This document shows, piece by piece, positions 24,771 to 35,700 of a stretch of 64,000 nucleotides of DNA. Made by a program: the position numbers and the translations under genes. This stretch comes from Baylisascaris procyonis. Lineage: Eukaryota > Nematoda > Chromadorea > Rhabditida > Ascarididae. A model generated the notes under the pieces. It searched no databases. It was not told where the DNA came from and saw nothing but the letters and a program-made list of their open reading frames with translations. The number at the start of each line of letters is the position of its first letter. The stretch's first letter is position 1. Where the stretch lies: positions 3,009,501-3,073,500 of the forward strand of contig JAZARR010000193.1 in assembly GCA_037389465.1 (NCBI GenBank), read 5' to 3'.

Positions 24771-27259
24771 GACCGGTGAATTTGTTCACAAGCACTATAA
24801 TAATGGCATGTTGTTTTTTCACCTGACCCAGGTAAAACGGGGAAGGTACATGGGCAAATCTCGGGTACTTTTCTCATTTGATAGCCTAGTCTTAGGTTGT
24901 AGCGTTGAAGTCTTCAAGCTATATAATGCTTGGTGGGTAAAAATAGCAAAGAGACTGTTATAAAATACAATGTAGCCTGAATAGTGTCCAAATTGTCATA
25001 TTTAGTCCTGTGTGGCTATGACTAGACCAGTGAATCAGCTCAATTTTTGAAAGATTTTGCATATCCTATCAATTTCATTCTTTGAGGCTTATCTTTATCG
25101 CATACACTTTTTCGCTGTTGCTGAGTTCTTTATTTGAAAACTTTCAAAATCACTTCCGATTGAAACACTCTCTAAGGAAGATTCAGTGATGTTACTTGTA
25201 TTATCATCTTACTTATGTGTTCGTTTACTTAAATAATGCAGAGTTTATTGTTAGCGCACATTGCAATTTTTCTAAGCATTAGAATTAAAGGACTATTCAA
25301 AAAAACCCCTTTACAACCGGTTTCGTTTTAAAGTTAATTTATTTACGTCGGGTTTAATCTGTACTATTTCCTCCACGTCTTGTCATTAGCGCAGGATGTT
25401 TTAATTGAGCCTAATTAATTGCTAACTCCTTATTTGTTCTTTTTTGTTCAGTTATTTATATCGCCTCATTTTTTGTTCCGTTTTTGGTTTTTTTTTTCTT
25501 TTATTTCTTCGGGATTTAAAGAGCTGTATCGATGTTGTATTTTTGTTTGTCCATTGATAAGGTGTAATTTTGCGCTGCATTGTAGTCGGGCTTTATCTAG
25601 GTCTTAGTAAAAAAATATGTACTGGGTATTCTGACCATCTATTGTTTTGGCGGTTTTAGGCTTTTTTTTCTAAAAGATTTTGTTTTTGAGACATCATGAT
25701 ATTGGATCTTCTTTCATTTTTTCATTTTCGAGGCTTTTTTTGCAACTCAGAGATTTCATGAAGGAAAAAAAAATTTTTTTTTTTTTTTTGAAGTAATAAG
25801 ATGTGAATTTTCAGCGAATGTCAAGAAGTGCAAACCAGTTTTATATAACATTAAAGTGGAGTTCAAATTTTTTAAATGTTTTATTTCAGTCCAAAAAAAA
25901 CATTGGAACCGGAAAAAAAGACGACATTTAAATTCGTTCCATTGACAAAAATGTTATGTTTAGCGTACGTTTTGTTTCAGCGAATTTGATAATAGCGATA
26001 TTTGATAGTTTTCTTCTCATTTTATTTTATATAATTTTATTCACTATTAACGAAATATATATATACGATAATAAGAACTGATGATAATGCCTTTGCACTT
26101 TAGAATTCAGGTTCTTTTTTTGTAGTCTGCAATATTGAAACATCACAAACGAATAAGTTTTAGGATTTGTTTAAAAATATTTTCGATTAATAAAACTTTC
26201 TTTCTATACAACAAAAGAAAGTCGTATATGAAAGCAATATTCCACATCGACAAAGGGAAGATCCACTTTTACATATAAGGACATATTTCTATTGTAGTGT
26301 ATCATCATATATTCCATATGATTATGTCGTTAAATGTAGCATTATTTTTGAAGTTTGCCGATTTCGGCTTGTTTCTTCATCTCGAAAGAACCTAACTGCT
26401 TATTCCTTTATTTTTTATTCTTCATCGAGATTGTATATCAATCGCCCTGAGGGTTTAAGTCGTTTTCAAACGTATGATGTTTAAAGTCGGCGCCGGGTAT
26501 TCGATCTTTCCATTCGCCCTCTCCTCCACTCCTTTCTCAAATTGGGAGAGACTGTCTTGAATGAAAGTTTTATTCATCAAGCTTTTGGAAGTCCATCAAA
26601 GTTCCATCCATCAAATAGCCTTTTTTGGAATATATTTTTTATTATAAAGGAGTGAACGAGAGGGTGGAGTCTATACGTGTAATTTTTTATGATGTTCTTT
26701 ATCATTTTATTATTGGGCATTATTTTATTCAGCTTATTGGTCGTTGATATGTTTTATTTGTTGTTGCATTTGATCGGTAAAGATGAGATGGGAAAGTTGA
26801 ATTTCTTTTTTATGCAATTCTTCAAATTCATTGATGATTTTCAAGAAATCTGAATTAATAAATTTGCCTCTTTCATTTGAATTCATATGGAAGAAAAGCA
26901 ATTCTTAAATGCTCTCAGAAATTCATTCTGCAAACAAAAGTGAATTATTGCGACTTCGTTCGCATTTTTGACATTGGCGCTTCTCTATTTGCCCGGTAAT
27001 ATCAAGTTGGAAATCATTAAAGCTTAAGTTTAAAGTTTTGCTGATACGCCTGTAATGTACAGTAAGCCACGTAACAATTTTTAAATTAATCAATCAATCT
27101 CGAAACGAATAACAAATACTCAAATGCACCTAATTATATTAACGCATTTTTGAGTCGATCGAGTCGAATTAGATATGCAAAAAAAAACGATTTTTTTAAA
27201 TTTATGCAAATATTCGTTTCAATTAAATTATATATATGTAATTCTACATACAATATTAT
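24771..27259. other. intergenic DNA after SELENOF
   Basis: AT-rich, with many T-runs. No frame with splice support was found on either strand. It should begin with the 3' UTR of SELENOF. A small GC-richer patch at about 26480-26540 is unexplained. Confidence 0.55.
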
Positions 27260-27784
27260 TTATTCATAGTTTGCGGTAACGATTGTGAAACATTTCTGCA
27301 CTTGTTTTCTCATATTTGCGTTCACAACTTATTTGTTTATAAGAGACGTTTACTCGAGGCGTATCATCTCCTTCGATTCTTGTTTCCCCAATCCAACTTT
27401 TCTGTAAGGATCGGCCTCCTTCGGCTCGTCTAGTCTTCCACGTCTCCTTGACGATCTGCACTCTCTCTCGAGATGTGGTTGAGTAAACTGTGTAAGGGCG
27501 AATAGTTTATCACACTAATACAGCAAGGTGAAAAACAAGTAGGGACTCATTCACAAAGATGGCTTTCACCGTACGCGCGATCCCCTAGTCTTCCTCGGCC
27601 AACTCCACGCTGCGCCGATCTCCTCGCGATCCCGCGGTCACACACAGGCGCAATCTACCTCAGAAGTCGTGAAGTACGGGATCAGTGATCTGTCGGGCTG
27701 TTGGCTTGGCCACAGAAGGGGTTACATTGACTTATAAATTCCCTTATATTGTGAGTGCAATTGTTTATGTTGCTCTATTGATTT

Positions 27785-27930
27785 GATTTTTTTATTTCAC
27801 TTCAATCAAGAAATCATTCATTATGAATAATTATCTCTTCATATCGCTTCCATTTGTCTCTTTTTCGATTCAATTTTTCCTATCTCTGTGGTCTTCCTTA
27901 AAAGATCCATCTCATTGAAGATCGGCCTTT
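27785..27930 (-). mobile_element. truncated retroelement 3' end, copy 2
   Basis: In complement it reads AAATGGAAGCGATATGAAGA, then a diverged middle, then TTGATTGAAGTGAAATAAAA. It matches the copies at 19.5 and 31.1 kb. The conserved frame reads KWKRYEE then IIIHNE and a stop. Confidence 0.6.
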
Positions 27931-28470
27931 ACTTCTTTTACTAGTCTATGAGGTCTGTTCTTTTATTCGCCCAACCATCATTCCTCTTTGTGGATGTTTT
28001 TTGCTGCTTCTCTTCTCTTTCATTCCGGTATCGATCAAACACTTGCGTCCTTTCCGGCATTCAGTGGCTTTCCATTCGACCAATTTCGATCCTTTCCATA
28101 CGCCTCTCTGCCACTGCACTAACAATATGCGCACTTCTTTGGTGGTCGACCTATTTGTATACCATAGAGACAGGAACGTCATTAGTTTATCGAAAACTTC
28201 CTTTTCGAACTTTTCAGCACTTCTTTCTGACGATAGAAGTCTTCTCTTGATGTATTCTTGATGAATGCTTCCCAACTTTCTTTATTCTTCAAACTCTGCT
28301 TTTTCCCTTTTGCACATTTTATAGATGTGCTGAAATAGATAAAATTCGTTTATGCTTTCAATTTGTTCACCTTTTATAAGAATAATGTGGAATTTACCTG
28401 CAGTCGCTTATCGCTTTCACTTTAGTGGTGCTTATCCGCAAGGATACTGCTGTGCTTTTTGCCGCTATAG

Positions 28471-28693
28471 ATTATCCGGATTATCCGAACTGGTTGAAAC
28501 TGTGGAATATCCGCACTGGTTGAAGTTGTGGCATATCCAGATTAGTTGATGCTACGAGATATCCGTGCTGGCTAAAGCTGTGAAATATCCGGATTGGTTG
28601 AGGGTGTGGACTGTTTGGGCTGATGGAAGATACGAGACATCGGGATTATGGGATATCCGAACTGGTTGAAGCTCTGGAATACCCGGACTACGA
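28471..28693. repeat. 26-bp tandem repeat, about 8-9 units
   Basis: Units such as ATATCCGCACTGGTTGAAGT plus 6 bases recur every 26 bases, with substitutions and one shortened unit near 28640. The period is not a multiple of three, so it is unlikely to be coding. It lies inside the decayed-element zone. Confidence 0.9.
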
Positions 28694-29246
28694 ACCTCAA
28701 GTGTGACAGTCTTTTCCTGTCGATGTGTTCACGCTGTTGTTTTCCAAATCTAATTCGTCGAACACCAGTTGCAGACTAGCGTTGAGGAGCAGTAGGGGAA
28801 TGCAGACCAGTATTGGGCTGCTATGTTGATCCTCATGAATGTTTCCTTTTTATGTGCGAAAAATGTAGACACTAAACATCTGCCAATTTTCTTGAAAAAA
28901 GGAGGGTATTGAAGTGCGTATCGTGCCGCCTTGCATAGGTTTCCAAAGAGTGGTCTATTTGACGGACATGAAGGCTTTTCGATAATCTTTCATAGTTCTC
29001 AAATTTTTTTTTCACTGGACACAATAAGCACTTAGATTTAATCGGTGCTTGAATTACGCCATAAAATTCCGCCTGCTCGAAGCTTTGTTCCAGTTGGACT
29101 TTGCTGTAGTCATTCTGTACAGAATCTTCGAGAAACACTTCGACATTATCTGTTGATATCGTATGTTGAAGTGATGATCGGTAAAATGGATAGAAGTGAT
29201 GATATTGCACAGTAATCTTTAATGTCTTTCGTACTAATTCCTTCAA

Positions 29247-31030
29247 ACTTATTGCCTTTATCAGAGCTTATTCTCTTTCAATTTCTCTTTCATCTTCGGA
29301 CGTCTCACCCGGTTAATTCATCGATAAATGCCCTCATCGTATTTTTCAAATAATGCACCACATTTGAATTTGAACTTCTGAATCAATGAATTACAAGAAA
29401 AATGCATCTCTTTTCTTGCGACGAGAATGGGATCAATCCACCTGTCGTACAGTCCCTAAACTGGAACTCTTTAATAATGCGATGAGTTTCTTTCGTGCTC
29501 ATTGCTTTTTATCAACTCGATTATTCGTCTTTATCAGGCAATGAGATTATTGCTCGTTTTAGTCTCGCGATTTTTGTGGCTTGCTTCATTATATGCAAAT
29601 ATTTCTGCTATTGCTTCTCCCATTTGTTTATTTTGATCAGCTTTCGAAATTCACAGAATTTGCATACCTATCAGAAAATTCACATCTCATTTTATCATCT
29701 TCTTCCGAGCAGTTCATTTATTTCTGGCCATTTTCTATGGCTTGGCTAATTTTTGCGATAATATTTACAAAGGCTGGCTCAATTTCTGTTGTACGAGATT
29801 GTTGCATGGTGCAACAACTGGGACTTAATCTGTCGCCTTTGTCCTCCTTAAAAGTGCGAGAGGAATAGGTCTACAGAACATAGCCAAGAATCTGGTCAAA
29901 GTAAACAGGCAACCGACCATGTGTAAACAGTACAAAACGATGAAAAAACCGTTTTATCTCTTAATCGCTGTAAATGATCAAGGAAACGTTACGAACTGAT
30001 GAAGTAATAGCGAATTTTCACTCGACCAACTGGGAAACATCTAGAGGCTTTATAACCTCACATATGCAAAAAAGTGGACTTATGAATTTCTTATGGCTTA
30101 TTAGAGGTTCATGAACCGTCTTGCTCAGTTATCAAAATATTCTTGAACTACCTTGCAAGAATAACTTGAACTGTAATAGTACCTGATACTGATGTCATAC
30201 TATCTAAACTTAAAAGTAAACCTTTGTATCAACTTTTTGGAAACATCAGGAGATAGGGTGTTTTGGAATTTATTCAAATACTTAAACAGATCACCAGAAT
30301 AACGCGTTTCCTTCACATATCGTTGAAATGAATCTATTGTATTGGGTAACGATGTACGAAAATGACTGATGTTTATCGATTAGAGTTGCATAGAAGGAAA
30401 CGTTTGCAAATAATCGGCGAGCGAAAAATGTGTCACACTCATCGGTGGTAACCTTGCGTTAGTGTGTCTATTCGTCTCTTCCGCTCGATGTGCTCGCTTC
30501 TATTCCGATGACCTGTTTTTATGGGAGAGGGGGAGACGACCTTTAGGGGTAACATTTCACTCGTTATCCTCTCATTTTTGGCAATCACTTCAGTGGTTAT
30601 ACTTCAACAGTCGTCGCATTTTCATAAGGAAAGAAATTTATTTCAACGATATTGGTCTTTTAAAATTTTCCAATTCATTTTCTCAAAATTGTGTTGCAGT
30701 TTTTTTCTGACTAACTTTATATCTTTTTTAGCTGTCTTCATTTGTAAGTATAGAAATGAACGAAAGCACGAGATTTTTTAACGAGCAAATACGGTAGTTA
30801 ACAGTTACTGTAAGTCTAGAGATTGTTATAACTGCCTAAAAATATTTAACCAGTGATGCAAATTCAATCTTGTTCTATGCCAGCTATCGTATTATATGAA
30901 CATCTTCCATCTCCGCTGATTCGGTTGTTTTGTCTTACGAATCGCGAAAATTGTCCGAATTGGATTTTGAGATTATAATCTCGCATCGTCGGTAATCTAA
31001 AATAACCATTTTATGTCGATTAATTATCCT
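29247..31030. other. intergenic DNA with unsupported open frames
   Basis: Two plus-strand frames have long hydrophobic stretches (29581-29868 and 30521-30781, the latter opening with ATG and a membrane-like segment ISLVILSFLAITSVV). Neither has a convincing donor or acceptor leading to a further exon, nor a recognised family, so I do not call them genes. Confidence 0.5.
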
Positions 31031-31039
31031 CTCCTAAAT

Positions 31040-31260
31040 TTACTTATTTATTTACTTATTTATTAATTAATTTATTTATTCATTTATTTATTTCAACGAA
31101 TACAGCATTCATTACGAATACATGTCTCTTCATATCGCTTCCGCCTGCTCTGACTTAATGCCTCTCTGGTACACTTTGCTCCCGTGGTCTTTAGGTCGGC
31201 CTCTACCTCTAACAGGTCAGTCGCGTGAAGTTAGGGCTTAGGCTCGTCTCCTGCCTCTCC
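31040..31260 (-). mobile_element. truncated retroelement 3' end, copy 3
   Basis: In complement: GGAAGCGATATGAAGAGACA, TTCGTAATGAATGC, then a long TAAATAAATTAAT-type tail. Upstream it extends further than the other copies, and one frame reads RGRGRPKDHGSKVYQRG, which resembles the RGRP motif common near the C terminus of non-LTR reverse transcriptases. Confidence 0.65.
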
Positions 31261-32715
31261 TAAAATAGATCCTTAAATTGCCGTAAGTTTATAATTTTAA
31301 TACTTTACATTACCTGGAACAGTTGTGGAGCAAATATTTAAATTTTGCATATTTTATATATACCTGGACGATATAAATAAAAGTTTTACAAGATGATTAG
31401 CATAATTAGTCAGTTTAGATAAAAAGAGTAGATGGAAGTGTGTTTTATTGTTTCTTTTTTCAAGTAATTGTTGCCCGGTTGTGTTGAATTTAAAAAAAAA
31501 AAAAAAAGCATATCGTTTTCGATATTTTTTGGTCAAATTTATAAATTATTAATATTATTTGGTCATCGACACAATGATTTTTTAAAATCATTATTGCTAT
31601 CCTATTCAAAATTTCTTTTCAGATCCATAATATTGCACTGATACGATTGTCTGGAATTTGCATATCACAGAATAACTCCTCAATTGGAATTTATTGGGGC
31701 TATGGATTCATCTAACGCCAAAATAAGTGGGCTGATTATTATCAATATCAGTTTGGTTGATATTTTCGAGTAGAAAAAATTTATTTAATGTCATCTTTAG
31801 TTGCTAATTTTGTGTTATTTCGTTTATTTGTTCAGAATAGTGGGTGGTCTTGTTGTCTGTTGATTTTTTCTATTTGTTTTTATGTCTTTTAAGAATATTT
31901 GGTCATAAAATTTAGACTATTTGTCAGCATGCGTTTACTTCTATGTGATAATCTAAGTAATGATTCAGTATGCTGCCTCTAAAACTACGATCCATATTTA
32001 GTAAGTAGTATTGTAATCGAACGCTTGTTTTAGGCTCATATCCAAGATTTCATATCGCTACGACAATTTCTGCATCTAAAACCAGTTAGCGTTCTCACTG
32101 AGATGAGGGTGATCCATTTAGTTAGCGGTCTTTCCTACTATGTTCTTAAAACGAAAAATTGATGCAATTGGTCGGTCTTCAATAAGTAGCATTTCAGTGA
32201 AAACCGGTTGCGTGATATATCAATTGTCTTCTTTTCTTCTTGATGATTTTTTTTTTTTTTTGCTCTTATCTTCTCTTTTCTCGTCGAGTGACAAAGTAAA
32301 TTTTGCGGTCACTACAAACCGGTTATTTTTTCCATTGAAATGAGATGATTCAATTTGATCGAATACTGCAATTTTTTTTTTTTTTGAAATATTCGTCAAT
32401 AAAATGCACACGTTGAAATTGATCATTCATCTCATTCATTTTCAGTCTTTAAAATGGAAACCATCGACGTTTGCACTGCGCAATCATCTAAAATTCTAGA
32501 CGCTATTTTCCTTTTCTCAAAAGAAAAAAACCTTTGTAGCCAATCTAATGTTCCATTACTCGTCGTTTATTGTCATTAGTTCACACGATATTATTCTAGG
32601 ATAAAATAATCTTTTAAAATATATAAGGCAGTTTTTTCTCCAATTTTTTAAACGAATATATGAATTTGAATTCTTTGAAATGTTCTTCTTCTTATTATTC
32701 TATATTGGTTTACAG
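31261..32715. other. region upstream of the reductase gene
   Basis: AT-rich DNA that should contain the promoter and first coding exon of the reductase. A good acceptor (CATTTTCAG, ending near 32445) followed at once by ATG at 32454 looks like a trans-splice site, but that frame has no donor in the needed phase. An alternative first exon is 32140-32170 (MFLKRKIDAI, donor TTG/GTCGGT, phase 1), which does join in frame. Confidence 0.45.
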
Positions 32716-35700
32716 GAGTTTTGGTAACGGGTGCATCTGGTTTTCTTGGTATTCATTGTACACAACAATTATTGCGAGAGGGTTATAAAGTACGCGGTAC
32801 GGTACGTGATATAAACAATCAACTAAAAATCGAACCATTAAGGAAACTTGAGCATGGTGACAAACTTGAATTGGTTGAAGCGGATCTTGAAAGCGACAAA
32901 GGATGGAAAGAGTTAGTGATTTATTTTTGAAAGTTTAGTTTCGATTTTTCGTTTCTTGTTTTTTTTGTTCTTTTTTAATGTCAAAGGATGAAAATATCAA
33001 TCAAAATAACTTGAGAATTCGAAAAAAAAACCGATGGAAATTAAAAATCAGGAAAAAATTCAAAGATTTTCTTCAATCTTTTCGATATGCAGCTCCAGCT
33101 GGAGAGAGCGAAAAGATGAAAGACGCTCCCTGTTATTGCAAGCATATTTGCAGCTGACAGTGACATGAAAAGATAAGTGAAAAATTCGCATTAGAACGTT
33201 CGTAATTTATGAAAAAAAAAACCTTACTTTCAGGTTTTATTTCTGTTTCAGGAGGTTTCTTTTGGTTACCTCTACCTCAAACCCAATTTTTACTTTCTTC
33301 TCTTTCAAGTGGGATTTTCTTATTTACTCAGTTAGATTCTTTATTTTTTCTTAAACATATACGACGATTATTTGAATGCACGTGATGCACCAATATATAC
33401 AGTAAAATATACACCAATATATACAGTAAACCAATATACAGTAATGTATACAGTAAATATGTGTGCTCAGCTAGGAGCCATCTGGCGCGTCCCCAGGTTG
33501 CGGATCGGGGAACGGCCGTCAGTACGACGGTTAGCTGCGAATATATTGAATAAGCAACCGCGGACAACCTAGCGGCGAAATCCAACAGGGTGTGACTGGG
33601 GTTGACGGTGGCACGCCAGCGCCTGAAGAAATGGTCACAATACCCAATGACGGTTTCGTGTCACGGCGAATACGGTCCGCCGAAAAAGACCGCTGCCCCT
33701 ACTGCCTTGTAGGTACTTCGTGAAAGAAGAAAGGCTAGGAGAAAGGAACTCCGAATCATGGTGAATAGCACCTGCAGTGGGCTACGATTGTATATCGGAA
33801 GGGCAGTTTTGTATGGTCAACCTGGCCTCATTTCTGGCCACACTGCTGCGCACCCACTTCTCAGACTACACGTCTCGATCTTCGTGCCTGCAGCCAACGA
33901 GCTTTGGGTGAACAGAGAGTGGGATTTGTCTCACAAGCATCTCTCACTTAAATCAACTCATTGTGACGGTAAAACTCCGGTGAAGATGTTGTGTGAAGCC
34001 CTGCGGCGACTGGCAAGTGGCGACGGGTACAGGTGTCGGGTCACTGGAAGTACCTAGTCACGACCCTGCACGCAGGCGGCTCAGGTGTGATGGCCGCTTC
34101 TTGACGACCAGGAACTACTTCAAGATTCGTGTCCTGCCTGGGTGGCAGAGCAGCCCTATTCAGGAACGCACTGCTCTCTTCGAATGAAGAAGGGGATATA
34201 AAAGGTTCCCTAAACATTGCTAGTTCCAAATCCTTCATCAAGCATACCGCGGCTTGCTGAATACTTACCCGTGCGGTCGAAAAACAAAGTGGTGTAAATC
34301 TCAACCAATCCGTTTGGCAACGTGGAACGTGCGCACGCTATTGGATAGCGGTGATCGCCACGAGCGAAGAACAGCCATAATTGCCCGTGAACTTGCCAGA
34401 TATCGCATAGACATCGCAGCACTTTGCGAAACCAGAATCTCCGGTAGATCGCAGTTCTCGGAAGAAGGTGGAGGATATACGTTCTTTTGCATTGGACAAC
34501 CTGAAGGTGCACCCAGGCAAGGTGGAGTTGGATTTGCCATTAGGAACGCGATCGTTAAAACGCTCTGCTCTACACCAGTCGCTATTACGCCACGACACAT
34601 GAGCCTCGAACTCCCGCTGTCGCATGGTCGCAAAGCCACTCTCCTCTCGGTATATGCACCAACCCTTCTCGCATCAGACGACTCCAAGGAAGAGTTCTAT
34701 GCCGAACTGGATAACATAATCTCCAAAACTTCCTACAGAAACAAACTATTTATTCTGGGAGACTTCAACGCCAGGGTTGGCCGTGAGTTCGCCACATGGA
34801 GCCGAGTGCTCGGGCGTCATGGAGTTGGTAAGGCCAACTCAAACGGCACAATGCTACTCGAACTATGTGCAAAACATGAACTGGTCATAACTAACACAGT
34901 CTTTCAACAAGCAAACAAATTCAAGAACACGTGGATGCATCCCAGGTCGAAACACTGGCACATGCTCGACTACGTAATAACCAAGCAACGCTACCTGAGA
35001 GACGTGAAATTAACCCGAGCAATGCGCGGAAGCACGACATGGTCAGATCATGTTCTAGTTCGCAGTACTGTGCGCCTGACAACGACGCCTCCGCAGAGGT
35101 GTCGACGAGGTCTCAATGTCAAGAAGCTCAACGTGAGCGCGCTAAAACGTCTAGACGTTCGGACGGAGCTGGAACAAGAACTCAATGCCAGGCTGAGTGA
35201 GCGGGAGAACAACGATGGAGCTGATGATGACTGGAACAACTTAAAAGATCTAGTCTATAACGCCACAGCAAAAGTTGTTGGCTTCGTGAGGAAACACAGC
35301 AAAGACTGGTTCGATGATCAGGACACTGAAATCGGTGCGCTACTGAACAAAATGTACACCACACATTTGCAGTGGATAAATGACAAATCGTGTGCCGCCA
35401 AGAAACATGCTTATAACACAGCCAGGAAGGAGGCAAATGCGAAACTTCGCACAATGAAGGAACGCTGGTGGGCCAATATGGCAATCGAGCTCCAGACAGC
35501 AGCAGACCGCCATGACATGAAAGCATTCTATGACGGCCTCAAGGCAGTCTACGGTCCAAGAGATTCCGGGAGTGTTCCAGTTTATTCGAAGGACGGCTCT
35601 CATCTCATAACTGACCGTGAGAAGATTCTGGAACGCTGGGCAGAACACTTCCGAGTGGTGCTGAATCAAGCATCAGAGTTTGACTCAACGGTGCTCTCCG

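Larger units (their letters stand above)
27264..29246 (-). mobile_element. decayed mobile-element zone
   Basis: This block is GC-richer than the flanks and carries several minus-strand open fragments that do not join as an ordinary spliced gene: 27264-27461 (contains TRRAEGGRSLQKSWIG), 27946-28275 (rich in Arg, Lys, Glu) and 28872-29246. The last includes a C2H2-finger-like stretch (KCLLCPVKKKFENYERLSKS followed by LHVRQIDH) of the kind found at the N terminus of some non-LTR retrotransposon proteins. A retroelement-tail repeat in the same orientation lies inside it at about 27.8 kb. I infer one or more old, rearranged elements. I do not recognise the family, and a host gene with zinc-finger coding cannot be excluded. 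Confidence 0.4.
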
